Part shown: in pieces, positions 12,801 to 25,583 of the stretch | Layout of the letters: every line of letters starts with the position of its first letter | How positions within the stretch are numbered: position 1 is the stretch's first letter | From: Phalacrocorax aristotelis | Lineage: Eukaryota; Chordata; Aves; Suliformes; Phalacrocoracidae | Assembly: GCF_949628215.1 (NCBI RefSeq) | Contig: NC_134284.1 | Coordinates: 3,348,001 to 3,412,000, forward strand | DNA: 64,000 bases | Direction: 5' to 3' | Notes under the pieces: generated by a model | Database searches by the model: none | Told to the model about the DNA's origin: nothing | Seen by the model: the letters and a program-made list of their open reading frames with translations, nothing else | Program-made: the position numbers and the translations under genes

Positions 12801-15800
12801 TGAACTTCATGACCCCCACAGCAGCTCAAGCAGGACCTTCTTTTAGTAGGAACTTATTAAACATTTATTTTAAGAGTAAGATTATTTTTTACAAATACAA
12901 AATACAAAGGCAAATGATGTGGTATGCCTCAGGAAGGAAAGCAGCCAAAATGCAGTACAGGCACCCTGCACCACCTCTGGTCCCAAGGCAGTGCATTTGC
13001 TTGTGAGAGAAGATGACACCTCTGTTTGCTTACATTAGGAACTAGAGTGGTTCATCCATCTATGAATCACTGTTTGTGAATGTTTTCTTAACAGATTTTT
13101 TTTTTTCTATTACTGAGAAAAAATAGAACACAGACGAGTACAAGTAGCTAAATCACTGTTACCATACCCGAAGTTTTACCAAAAAGAAAATCTCCCCTGA
13201 AGTAAATGGTTCTTTCCTTGCCACAGCCGTAACTGTGGAAGTAACAGCCTGGGTAAGAGCTGTGAGGAATCGGGCTGTAAAATCTGATAATCCAAATTTC
13301 TTCAAAACTTTCAGTACTTGATACTGGCTGTTACGGGAGCATTGGCCTAATCAGAAATCCTTTTGGGAAGCTATCTGAGAACCCTTTGACCGAACAGATG
13401 ACTACAACCAAAATGCCTAGGTCAATTCCCGCTTATTTTGTTCAGATCTGGAGATGTATCTGCATCATACACACAATCTTGTAATTAATATTGATTTTTT
13501 AAAAGTAACCAAATACTTTAAAAATCTTTTCTTTCCGTATTTTCCTGCTAAGCTGAGTCCTACTTTTCATCATCTGTAAACTCTTACTCCTAAAGCCAAG
13601 AGAAATTTTATTGCTGACTTCAAACAGGAGCAGAATTGGGCCCTAACATTCATATCACCTCATATGTGGTTTATCTAGAGCCTGGGATCTCATCATCTAA
13701 AACAGATTAGGAATTTTGTGGATTAATACTCGCAACCGCTCATAGAGACGTGTAAACGCTTTCAGGTTTATTATTTCACACAATTAAGCTGTAATTTTTT
13801 CATTTATACATTTTTCTGCTATAAATTAAGGATCGCCACATGTCAGATCATAAACTGCACTTCCCTACGAGTTCCCAGGCAGAGTCAGAAAGTTATTACT
13901 GAAATTTTTCAGCACAAAGCTATTTGTTTAAAAGAACTGGATGGAATCCTGGTTCTGTTGAAATATACAGCAAAATTCTCACAGACCTCAGCAGGCCCAT
14001 AATTTCATCTGCGAACCATATTTACTAGGAAAATATTATGATGAGACATGGACTCATGTGCTTCACAGAAAGCATGAAAAATAATCTGACGAAGACCTAA
14101 AAAAAATAGATGTATTTGGTGGGCTTCAAATACCAGCCAAAAAAAAAAGGCAAAACACAACCCTTTGACTACTGAGAAAATTGAAGTGGTTTATGTCCCA
14201 AAGGATCAGAATAATTTTATGCCTGGCTTATTATATATGAATTACAGAAATAGCCTTATGTAATGTTTTCATAGTTCATAGATCTGTATTTTTAAATATA
14301 CAAAAAGGCATAGCAAAGGCAGTTCCCAGAGAACCATAATTCTTCTCTGTGACCAAGACAGCAAAACTAACATCTCTGTCTACTGGAATTTGGGTGCATT
14401 TACGTTTCAGATAATTGCTTCCTGGGAGTCACAGAGATGGCTTTTGTAAGACACATAATGAGTGTTGCCAGCAATACAAGGAAGAGGAAAAAAAAAACCA
14501 CCCAACTTTGAAACTTTGAGAATTCCCTGTTTAAGAGAGCATCGCTCTGTAGGACATCCCGCGGGACTACAGGGAACTTGGAACATCATGGTGGGCACGG
14601 CTGGTTCCAAACCCTAAATGAAGACACCCATGCCGGCTGACAGCTCCGCTCCCCAGAGCGAAACTCCCTGCAGACAGATTTGCTCAGGCAGCCCTAAAAC
14701 CACCAGAATAGTTTTGCTCCTGCACACAGCCATGCATCCTGAAAAGGAGAAAGTCCTGAGGAGAAGCTATGCATTTCTGGGTGACATTGCCGACAGAAAA
14801 ATACATGCTTTAGCACTGCTTGGGGCTGAATCCTAAGGAGGAGCAGAAAGGTGGGGCCATTGGCGCCCTTTATCACTTACATTCAGCCCCCACCGCATGG
14901 TAGCGGGTGACTCCCGGGCTTTTTCGGCGCAGCGAGGAGCAGGAGAGCAGCGGCCCTCCAGCCCACGAACCACCGGGCGTAGCTCCGGGGCAGCGGCGGC
15001 TCTGGGGGGCTGCGGGCGCCACGGCCGGACGTCTCCGCGCACCCCCCAAAACGGGTAACGCAGCCCCGCGCTCCTGCAGCAGGCAGGGCGGCTCGGCCGT
15101 GTCCATGCAACATGAGGTTTCCCCAGCACTGGATCTCAGCCCCGATGAGCCGAAAGGGGCTCACTCGCCATCCGTTCACCGCGAGGAGCCACGCGCGGGA
15201 CACCTGGAGCGAGGCCGCAGCTGACGGCCGGGAAGGGACGCTGCAGCTCCGAGGAGCGGACCGGGGCCGCGCACCCCCCCCCCTCCGGCCCACCGGGATG
15301 CGAGGGGGCCGCGCACGGGACGGGACGGCTCCGCCGCACCGCCCGGCCCGCCGAGGTAAGCCGGGGCTGTCGCTGAGCGCAGCCTGGGTGCGCTGCAGGG
15401 ATTACTGGCGGCCGTCGGGGCGCAGAGACCGCCGGCGCGGCCGGGCTCGGCTCGGCTGGGCTCGCCCGGCTGCCCGCGGGAGCGGACGCTCCTCGCGGCG
15501 GCTGGCGACACCGCCCGGGTCTCCTCCCCGGGGGGGCGGCCTCCGTCCGGGCTTACCCAACGGAGGACGAGCTCCCGGAAAGTGACTCCCGACCCCCAGG
15601 GGAATCGCGATAAAACGGACGGGGCGAGGACACAAGCCTCGTCCTGGGGGGAAAAGCCCAGCGCCGGGCTGCGCCGAGGGCTCGGGCCGGGCCGAGCCGA
15701 GCCGAGCCCGGAGCCTGTCAGCGCGGGAAAGGGGGAGCGGCGGCCGCGGATGCACGGAGCCGTCGGGGCGGCAAAACGCCCCGCGTCAGATGGGAGGGCA

Positions 15801-16600
15801 GGGCGGGGAGGCTGCGGAGGGGAAGGCGGAGGGGCGCCGAGCGCGGCGGTGGAGCCGAGGCCCGCCCCGCCCGAAGGGGCCCGAGGAGGCGCGGCGCTGC
15901 CCGCGGGCGCGCAGCTGGTGCAGACCTTCCGCTGCGCCGCGCCCGACCCCCCCCCCCCCCCACCCGCACACCCCGACCCCCCCGGCACACCCCGACCCCA
16001 CCGAGCGGTACGGCCCCCGCCCCGCGGAGCCCCTGGAGGCTCAGGCGCACGCTCCGCGGAGGAGCAGGGGTTTGCAAAGGCGGGCCAGGGCAGAGCTGGG
16101 GGCTGAGCGGTCTCGTAGGGCAGCACGGCGGGACGGGACGGGAGGGGACGGGGCCGGCACCTGGGGACCTGCCCCCGCCCCGCTCCGCGCAGAGGCCGGG
16201 CCGGGATTTTGCCGTGTGTCGGATGGGCGCTGAATCCAATTTGTCGGGAGTGATGCTGTAGGCGGAGATGAGAGGCAGAGCTAACGGGGCTTTTGCAATC
16301 CCTGCGCTTGTTAGGGGAGAGAGATGTAACGGCGCCCTAACGCCCGGCTGCCGCGGCGGTGTCCGTGTCCGCCTCGCTCCCGCTGACGGGAGGGACGGGT
16401 GTCACCCTCTGCAAAACCGAGGCGCCCAGGAGTTTTGCTAGACACCGATGAACGACTCCTCCCCTTCCCCCTCCCCGAAGGTAGGATAAAGAGATTAAAA
16501 TTTTGCCTCCCACAGAGACTGGCCGAGCTCTGCAGCTGACGGAGCCGTTTGCGCCCCCGCCGTGCGTGCGCGCAGCGCAGCGCAGCGCGTCCCGACTCAC
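9857..16600 (-). other. GREM1: GREM1 intron 1
   Basis: The intron runs from the donor GT at 16600-16599 (GCGCAG|gtgagt) to the acceptor AG at 9858-9857. The single intron in the 5' UTR just before the ATG is the known GREM1 architecture. The portion next to exon 1 (14.9-16.6 kb) is CpG island. The rest is AT-rich, with A or T homopolymers at about 11884-11902 and 12376-12390. I see no further exon or recognisable repeat in it. Confidence 0.75.
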
Positions 16601-16775
16601 CTGCGCGGCGGCGGCGGCGGCTCCTCGGTGGGGCGCGGCTCGGCTCGGCGGCGGCTCCTCGGCGGGGCCTGGGGCTCGGCGGGGCGCTGCCCGGAGGGTC
16701 ACTCGGCGGAGCGGGTGGCGTGGGAGCCCGGAGCTGCCCGGGAGTCCATAGAGAGTCTCGGATCCTGCCTACAAA
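16601..16775 (-). other. GREM1: GREM1 exon 1 (noncoding 5' UTR)
   Basis: The 3' edge is fixed by a near-perfect minus-strand donor, GCGCAG|gtgagt, at 16601/16600. The 5' edge is inferred from a TATA-like element about 28 bases upstream. The sequence is GC-rich, with GCC-type triplet runs, and has no ATG that would extend the coding exon. Human GREM1 likewise has one short noncoding first exon. The exact start site may differ by tens of bases. Confidence 0.6.
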
Positions 16776-16800
16776 TTGCAGCAGCGCCGAGCTGTCTCCC

Positions 16801-16808
16801 ATTTAAAT
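16801..16808 (-). promoter_or_regulatory. GREM1: TATA-like box of GREM1
   Basis: ATTTAAAT forms an AT-rich island in GC-rich surroundings, about 200 bases upstream of the exon 1 donor and about 45 bases from a CCAAT box. The spacing implies transcription starting at about 16770-16780. The motif is palindromic, so the minus orientation is assigned from the gene. Confidence 0.5.
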
Positions 16809-16848
16809 GTCTGCCAGCTGAGATCTGCTCTCCAAGCCCCTCCAGATC

Positions 16849-16853
16849 ATTGG
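16849..16853 (-). promoter_or_regulatory. GREM1: CCAAT box of GREM1
   Basis: Minus-strand CCAAT (plus ATTGG) lies about 75 bases upstream of the inferred start site, the classical NF-Y position. Together with the TATA-like box it supports the promoter placement. Confidence 0.45.
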
Positions 16854-19800
16854 ACAAGCGCCTCCAAAGCCCGTGTTATCCGCCCCCTTTAACACTTCCA
16901 TAAACTTCCACCAGGGAAAGCTTTCAGTCGTGCAGATAAACACTCGACTACTTTCCTCTCTTAAGACAATCGGTGCTAAAGGTCACCACCCCAAGGAATT
17001 GTTCCTGGAATGCACAGAAAATTCACATTTTCCATCCCCATTAAAGTATGACATTTAAGAAGAGTTAGGTTCCCCCCCCCCCGCCCGCCCCCGGTGCCCT
17101 TCCGTGCAGGCTGCCCGGGGCCGCGGGCTGGGCTGCTGGGGCGCTGCCCTCCTGCCCCAGAGCCGGCCGGGGGTAGCCCCTCACCGGCCTGCCGTGGCCG
17201 GCAGGGAGGCAGCCGACGGTTGGCATTGCCGAGGTTTGCCTTCTGCAAGTTCGCCGGGAGTTAGGCGGCTTTGGCAAAAAACCGCCTCTGTGTATATGTG
17301 CGTGGGGTTGGGGGTAAAGGGTGGCTCCCCATCCGCAGCCGCACTCACGGCTCTTTATCAGACGTCGTGGTTTGGTTGCGTGGTTTTGGGGGTTTCTGGC
17401 AGGGCACCTCGGGGGGCTTCCTCCCCCCCCCCCCCCCCGTCACTGCGCCCCTCCGAGGGCTGTGAGCTCCGAGGGCAGCCCGCGAAGGGCAGGGAGGGCG
17501 CAGGAGCGGCGCGTCCCGCCCGGGCTGAGCGCGGAGGCGGCCGGAGTCGCCCGCCCGTCGGGGCGGCCGCGGGGAGACCCACCGCCTCGTCCCGTCCCGC
17601 TCCGCGGCCGCCCAGCCGGCTGCCGCCGCGGGGCCCTGGGCAAGGCGGCCGCGGGGCCCGGGCCGGCCCGCAGCGCCTGCCAGGGGCCGCTCGGGATTAG
17701 GCGGACACCGGCGGGGGCTGAGCGTCTTGGCGGAGCCGGCTCTTCGCAACCGTGAGCGCGGCGCGCCCGCCCGCCTGCGGCTGCCCGAAGCTTTCTCCGA
17801 GCCCGTAGCGGGCGGGGGGCATCGAGGGGCAGAGCCCTGGGGGGCGAGGGGGCCCGGCAGCGGCAGCTCGCCCCTCCCTCGGTGCCCGCCGGGCGCTCCG
17901 CTCCCGCGGGCTTTTTAGCACGGAGGATTGCAACGGTACCGAGGGACGGAGTCAGTACGAGCGGGAGCAGCCTCTGAAATACGGCTTGACCTTTGGGCTT
18001 GCTAATTAAACTTGAGACGGTTGTCGGCTGCCGCTTCCAGCGGTGGGCATCGCCCAGCACGAAGTAAAGCAAAGAGAAGCGCCCTGCGACGGACCCGGGC
18101 CGTGCAGGTGGAGCTGCGAGCACCCGTTTGTTTTCTCCTGACTGTCGGGCATGGCTCGCCATACCAGCCCGGCACCTCAGTGACCGAGCCCTGGTAGTCA
18201 GCACCCACCTTGGGCCTCGGAGGGGCTCGGATCCCACCTGGCAAATCGAGATTTTTATTGTCCCTGGTTTTGCAGATGGGGAAGACGAATTAAAATGAAA
18301 GGATCTGCTACGTTAGGGATGCCAGGGCTAGGCAAGATGCCACGTTTCTGACTTCTCACAGTCCTTACCAGCAGCTTGCTCTTTGTTAAGGCCAAAGCAC
18401 GGCTCCACTTAGTGCCAGTTACATAGGCAAGTGCTCAGCAAGGTAGTAAATTAGGCCTGTTGCTGTAATACACACACACATTTAGCAATAACTTGTAGAA
18501 AAATAATCACATCAATTACTCGACCAGCAGCATGTAGGAATGCTGCAGAAGCAACAGGGCAAGCAACCGTAGTGCAGTGGTAGGTGGCAGCATGAGAGAG
18601 AAAATGTGTTGGTGTCCAGGGGTCACTGAAATTCAAACACAATGAAGGGGGGAAGGATTACTGGCAAGGAATCACAGCAGATGACATCTAGATGGATGGA
18701 AGGAGAGGCCTAGGGAATTTTTAGGATTTTTTTGTTATTTTACTCAAAAAAGTGCTATTAAAATTAATAGATGTTTTTAATTAACTGGGGTCCTTCCTTT
18801 GTGAATGCAGAGAAAAAGTCACAATTCCCACCTCTTGGTATGTTGGCAGACTTTATGCTCCTTTTCTTTTTCTTCTGTTAAGTAGTCATACCCATGTGTA
18901 GGGAAGGGGTCTGTTCACCTCTCCTCTGCTCTTTGCCTCTCTCTCTGATTACCTGCCCTAGAGCTGGGCTGGAGGGGTAGGGGGGGAGCTGCCCCTTCCC
19001 CAGGGCCACGGTCCAGGCATTTGGTGCTGGAGGAAGTGTTTTCTGTGGTTGCTCTGAGCTCCCGTTGGTGCCTGATGATGGCACTGCCACTGCATGCACT
19101 TCCAGGCATTGCGGCTAGCCTGCAGGCAAGCTGCCTTTCTGCTCTGTTTTTCTGGGATGTAGCTTACATGCCACTCTGGCATTGACCTTCCTAGATAATG
19201 ATACTTCTGGGCATCTACTGCAGAGCAGTGATCTCCGCTTAATGCCTCACTGCAGTCAAGCATCTAGCCAGAGTGGCTGATCTGGAGTAGATCTCAGTCT
19301 GACTTAAAACAAACAAAGAAACCCTTTAGGAAGCATCTCTAGGTGTGGAAGGTGTGTTGCCTCCTCAAGACCTCTCTCTGTTTCTTGCAACTGAATGTCC
19401 TATTCATACCAATATGATATTGTTGTATATAATAATAACCACCATATTTTCCCATCTGTTTTCTTTCACTCAGTTTAATCCACAGAGTGTTTCAAGTAGG
19501 CACAATGCACTTGGCATTGCAGCAAGACAATTTTTTCAGATTTCTCCGATGGTTGGAAAGTAGAATTAATCCTGCAAGAGTTTGCCTGCTTGTTCAGATA
19601 AATAAACCAGTTGGGTAACAGCGAGGTAAATAATTATAGCTCTGTCTGTTTCCTTGGACTGAATGAGGGCAGAAATAAAAAAAAAAAAAACTTGGCAAAA
19701 AAGAAGAAACATTTATGTCTATTTTTATTTCTTTGTGCTTGTGGGAGGTGGGGGAAAGACATCTTTTCCCTCATTGTTCTTTTAACATCAGGTATCCAGA

Positions 19801-20473
19801 TCATTTTCAGCTTGGAAGTTCGTATTCTTTTTACTGCTGGATTCTTTAACAAAACATTCCCTGAGTTTACTCCAAAGGTTCAGCTGTGCTGGTCAGATCC
19901 GAGCCAAAGATGAGGTTCTGCTATCTTCTGGATTAAAAAGTCCCCACTGCTTAAAAGAAAATACTTCCCCTTCCTCCTCCCTTATCCACACTTGAAATTC
20001 TGTTGATACTCACCAGTGCTGCTAACTGGAGCTGGAATGCTGATGGGGAAATTTTATATAATTATTTAGTATAAAAGAGGCTTATGGGAATATGCATATT
20101 TTTGAGGCATAGGTTTGAGACAAAGAGCTTTGGTGTCAGGGGGCAGTAACGGCCACGTACTGTGAACCTGGCCGGATTCAACTACCCACTCGCAATTGTT
20201 TTGTTGGGCTTTTTAACTTTTTTTTTAACTTTTTTTTTAATTGCCTCTCCCATTTCTTGCTGGTATTCTCTGTGTGAGTTGTTCTTTGTTTTAATGGAAC
20301 AGTAGGAATTGTTTTAAAAGAAGTGCGCTGTACTTCATTCTTGCAGAGGAAAATGTTATTGGGCTGAACTCCTGTCTGCTACTGCTGACTTTGAGCGCTA
20401 CTCAGTATATCCTCACTGCCAGGACAGTTGGCGCCTTATTAAAAGCCTTTGCAGAGAAGCCAAAGACTGACAG

Positions 20474-20562
20474 GGGCCAGATCCTCTTCTTGAGTAAATT
20501 GGAATAGCTTATAATAACTTCATGGAGATGTAACTGATTTATGCCCGTGGAGAATCTGGCCC
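20474..20562. mobile_element. Palindromic MITE-like element (ancient amniote repeat)
   Basis: An 89-bp element. Its ends are inverted repeats: GGGCCAGATCCTC at the left and the reverse complement of GGGCCAGATTCTC at the right, 12 of 13 matching. The interior also pairs loosely arm to arm. The GGCCAGATTCTC...GTAAAT pattern matches a short palindromic repeat I recall from turtle, crocodile and bird genomes. It is nonautonomous and carries no coding sequence. The family name is not certain, and I see no clear target-site duplication. Confidence 0.6.
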
Positions 20563-23500
20563 TAATATACCTAGAAATCCAATGTCTCTTACTCCTAGAC
20601 GTGTTCCTCCAGGTCAGAAATAAGGCAAACAGTCCGGGAGAGACAGGGCACATCTGAACTGCTTTACTTGATATTTTGAACTGTTCTGCTAAGGAGAGAA
20701 AGGAGCTTGGTTTACAGGGCTATGAATCTGGCACTAATTTACAGAGGAAAAACTAAAAGTGTACATAAAACTCAGCCATTGATGACAAAATCTCTAATGT
20801 TTTCAGTGCTTTTTGTATGGCGGCAACTTGAGATGTTTCCTTTCAGTTGGTACCATTCAAGAAGAGTAATGCCAAAATATTAATGTATTTTAAAGCAGAA
20901 AACACGAATGTACGCACCTACATACCTACCTCCCAACATGCCTCGACTTCTTGTTCATACAGAGGGAGGGATGATTTGCCGTGCTTTTTGCCCTTTAAGA
21001 TTCCAGCAGTACTTGTGAAAAACTTGGGGAAGTAAGAGAGTGAAGTGTTAAGGATGAATTTGTCTCACCAACACAACTGTAACTTTTCTTATTGAGCTTG
21101 TAACGAGGCTAGATGCAAGTGCTGACTTCTACTGCAGTCTGCTGCTCGCCACCTGCCATCCAGGGCAGGATTTGAGGCTGTCCAGCGGAGGTGTGAGGCC
21201 ATGATGCTTGGCACAGTTGTTCCATGATGCGATAGAAGATGTGCGTGTTGCAGAGATCTCTGGTTTCAGAAATGAATTTTGCAGGACGTGCTCTCAGAGG
21301 TGAGGGATATCTTCATGTTGCAGGTATTGTTGACCTTCTGGTAGTGTACACAGCTGATCTTCTATCTTGATGGGCAAGACGAGCAGTGTAATTCATGACT
21401 TGGAGCATAAGCAAGATTATATATAGTGTGTTGGATGTGTACATCATTACATTATTGCCCATGTGTGGGAGCTTGTTTACATGGGAAAAAACCCTCATGT
21501 TTTGTCATAGAAAGGAAGTCATACTCAAAGAATCCAGTTCCCTGTGGGATTTAGATGTATCTAAAAGTAATGGACAAAAAGCCTTATGATAAACCAACAA
21601 GGAAAAAGATTTTTCACTTTTTATTTCAAACCTAAGTAGGCAGACAGAGATGGCTTAATATGAGGGAAGGGGATGCTGTGGGCTTTGGTTTCAAGAGAAT
21701 CTACTAACACGCCAGTCCTGTGGTTCCTGTTCAGGTACTCCACTGTTTATTCTATTACAGATTATTGTATGAAAAAACCCGTCATCTAAATAGAGTAGCT
21801 GAACCTTATCTGATCATTGTACTTCATAGCAAGCCATATAAAATAATACTAGAAAAGGCTGAGGTTAGTCTGAATTGAGTTTAACTTCTCATAAAGTTTA
21901 GTGGAAAAATCAAACTTGAGACTGTGGAAAAATTACTTGAGACTAGCAAAGTTCTGTTTAAATAAAGAATTTAAATCTTTATCTTACCTGAGTTTCAAAA
22001 TTAATGTCCATGTGGCTGAGGCTCCACCCCACAGCCTGAGAAGAAAGCTTTGGATAATATTGTACATATTGAAAAAAACACTATTTTAGATTTATATTGA
22101 CAGAACATCAACATTTCAATATATAGATTTCCATCAGCTGAATGAGAGAAAATTAAGCAAGGCAAAATGTTTATTTTGGTTTTATTTTTTTAAATGAAAT
22201 ATTTTTTATCTCAACACACTCCTCCATCTAGGAATACACCCCCATTTCATTTCTGAATGTTCAGAAACAGAACATTGGAAATCAAAAGAATGAATGGGTT
22301 CAAGAGAAAATCCCTAGCTTTTAGCACCTAAATACTTGAAAAGTCTGGGATCCCGCTCTGAAAGGTATGGTGGCCTGGTATGTCTGAAATGCTTTCTTGT
22401 TTAGCATATACTACATGTATAGTCAGGCTGTGGGCTTGTAATGATCTCTGCACCTACAGCCGTGGTCACCCACCAGCATTCCACTCTGCTGCGTGCTGCA
22501 GACATAGAACAAAAAATATGTTTGCTGGCCTCAAAACACCTACATATATAATACAATCCATATGTGACTATTTTTCAAAAGTGATTTAGAAAAGCTTATT
22601 TTATTAGGATGAAGTTTGACTGCTGGACAAATATAAACTTTCATGCCAAATGAGGAAATATAATTTGTCAAGCTAACCTTTTTATAACTCTTTTCACAAT
22701 TTTTTTTTTTTGATGCATCTTATGTGTTTGATAGCTATAGGAGAATTTGCCAAGAAAATGAACGCCATAAAATACCCATGAAAAATTCCTCTGCCTTCAT
22801 GCATTTGCTTTTCTTTTTCTTGTGTCTCATGAATCTGTAGGAGGTGTTTGCTGACACGCTTTGCTTTCAGGGCAGCTCTGGAGCAATGTGATACAAGAAG
22901 TGACTCAGCTAAGCAAACTGAGTTTGTGTGAGTATGAGAAGCCCTTATAGTCTGAAGTCGTAACTGGGTATTATGAAAGGAGGCATCTAAGGAGCTTGAT
23001 CTTGCTTACATATTTCATTCCAGGGATATGACAGCTATGAAATACAGTTTCCGGTTATGTTGCACAACTAAAAGACTCCCTTCTCACACCTTGCTGCATC
23101 CCAACATCTTAGATTGCATACACTTTTAAGACATGTATAGATAGCTCACCCATAGTTCTGGCAAAACAGTCATTTTTCCTCCTCTCTTGCTATGAGGAAA
23201 GGCAGTTTGTTGTTGTGTAACCACCTGTAACTCAGGATGTTACCTGGAAGAGGAGAGTTTCTCCTTGCAGTGTGGGGCTTCTGTGCAACACCTGTAGAGC
23301 ATACAGTGTCAGCCTAGCAGGTAGGGTAGGTAGCTGGAAGTTAAGAAGTCTAGGCTTTTTCCCTGACTCTGCCCCTTACTGCCTGTAGTGAAAGGAAAAG
23401 AAGTAAGAGAGGCAGGAGACCTATTTTATCATGTAAGACACTTTGCAAGGCTTTTGTTTTGGTTTGGGTGTTTCCTTTATCCCATTGCCCTCTTTTCAAA

Positions 23501-24436
23501 ATTCAAATCTTATCTGGTCTTTTTGTTTTTCCTGGCAATATCCAGGTGATAATGGAATGCCAGATTAAAAAGTAGCTTTGCAGGAATGAAAGAGCTGAAG
23601 CCCTTTTTGGCTGAGACAACGGCTTCTTTAGACTGTGTAGAACTTCTGCATTTTATATTTGAAATCCCGTCTCACAAAAATGGCTGCTGTGTTACAGGAA
23701 GGAAAGAACTCTGTTAAACAGTTGTACTGCTCCAGCATCAGTTAGCCCACTTCTTGGAGTGAACACTAATGCAGGTGGAAAGAAACAGAACTCTTCCTCA
23801 CTGCTATTTTTATTTAGGTGTAAGAGGCTCAAGTACATCCCACCCCCCACCTTCAACCTTTTCGCTTTCAGTCGCAATGATTTTCTCTTGACTCCGTTTC
23901 CCCACCTATAAAAATTCAGTAGGGAACAGAGTTTTCAAAGGAGCCAGAATCATTTTGGCCTAAATCCTTAAAGTTGGGTTGGCACCAAACTTCCCATGAA
24001 ACATGCAGTTAATGAGGAGTTGAGAGTTTGACTTACTCTGGGAAGATAAATCATATTTTCTTAACTTTCACCTATTTCTCTACATCTATAGTGTCTACGT
24101 GCCTGAATGCATCCCTTTTGAAATTTGTGAAAGCATTTAATGGGGAAGAAGGACTTTTAACTCCTGTAATTCTCCACAATAAGAAAAATTATATTTCCAG
24201 TGTATAAGCCAAGTTTTCACTGTTGTGGACAAAAAGTCTAAAGGCAGACAAAGAAGTGTTTAACCAGTTGTGGTTATCTAAAAGAACTGCTAAAGATAAG
24301 GCTCCAATTTAGCAGTCGTCGATGATTTGAATAACATTTTTAATATATCCATAAATGCAAACAGGTAGTTAAGTGCTTAGGTAGGAAAGGTGGATTTATG
24401 CACATACTTCATTTTTTTGCTAAACTTAGATTCAGA

Positions 24437-24527
24437 CCTGAATCCTGCAGGGACTTAACAGATGCTTGATTCTGTTTTCAGTGGGACTATTCAGAGTGTA
24501 TAAAATGAAGCGTGCGCACCAATCCAA
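24437..24527. repeat. Probable ancient palindromic repeat fragment
   Basis: AATCCTGCAGGGACTTAA near the left end and CAGTGGGACTA (24480-24490) in the right half recall a common amniote inverted-repeat element whose arms read as a TCCTGCAAGTACTTAAG-like sequence and whose centre contains CAGTGGGACTACTCA. This copy is diverged, and the assignment is from memory of the motif only. Confidence 0.35.
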
Positions 24528-25583
24528 GAGGTTTGAGTCAGGCAAGCCTTTCTAGAAGACCCAAAAAAAATTTATATATACGTCTTTCCCCCGTTAAAGG
24601 GCATTCTAGTTGACGTGCATACTAGACTGCTAAACTTTATGAACTTAAGAATTAAAAGTACAATACAATCATAATAAAATACAAAAATAGTCTATTTTTT
24701 ATCTGTATGGTTACCAAAAATTTACTGTTTCAAAAATTGCCAAAAAAAATAACTTCTGGGAAACTACACAGGCGAGCCTGGGGCCAAATCTCTTGTCTTG
24801 ATATTTCCAGCTGCTCTGTTTTGCTTCTTCTGTTTCCTTGTCAAAAGTATCCTGTTTAGCCTGTTTGGCTAAGGGCATTTGGATATTTGTTCATTGATCT
24901 TTCTCTTTCTTACAGGATCTTGAATTCTAATTAGCATTTTCCAAGTCCTTTTACTTTATTCTCCAAATATAGCTACAACAAACATCACTCTTCCCTTTCT
25001 GTGGAGTTGTTCAGAGCCATGGAAGAGCTGCCATCTTTCGTTCTGTGACTAACCACACTGCCCAGCAATTCTCCATTAGCTGCTTTCACTGGCAGTTTGA
25101 TTAAATGATTTTTTTTTCATTAATAACATGCAATTCAAAGTGCCTGGAAAAGTGTAAAATCACTTGATGATAGGAGAGATTCTGTAAATAGGCTCAGGAG
25201 CAATCCTCTAGGTGTTTGTAATTAATCAGGCACCAAACACTTGGAGCTTTTGGATGCACTTTTAGAAAGTCTAAAAATGTAAACAGTTTTCTTTGCCCTC
25301 CCCAGGAAGTCTTAATGCACTAAAGACGTAAGCGAAGAAGTTAAAACGCAAGTGACCAAATCAATTACACTTCAGATCAGGCTGTGGCAGGGCTTTTTGG
25401 TTCTCAACCAGATGGAACTAGACTCCTTGTGAAGGAGGTATCATTATTTCTTGTCAGGGTTTCAAAATGAACATATGAATTCACAGTAAAAATTACATAT
25501 TTTTCCTTTTGAAAAATACAATAGAAGATTTAGAGGAAACAATCCTCGGGAGCTGGCGTCACCAAAAGCTATCAGACACATTA

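Larger units (their letters stand above)
14880..18240. promoter_or_regulatory. GREM1: Large CpG island over the GREM1 promoter, exon 1 and proximal intron
   Basis: GC content and CpG density rise abruptly at about 14.88 kb and fall at about 18.24 kb, with a short AT-rich gap at about 16.80-17.06 kb holding the core promoter. There are long C runs at about 15948-15961, 17072-17082 and 17423-17439. Long islands like this are typical of developmental regulators controlled by Polycomb, and GREM1 is known to be silenced by promoter methylation in tumours; both are family knowledge. Open frames of 100-316 codons on both strands here result from the scarcity of AT-rich stop codons and are not supported as genes. 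Confidence 0.85.

Noticed and set aside
15176-16126. 316-codon open frame in the GREM1 CpG island
   Set aside because: Low-complexity Pro/Ala/Arg/Gly composition, with similar long frames on both strands; an effect of GC-rich DNA with few stop codons. The same holds for 17440-18237.
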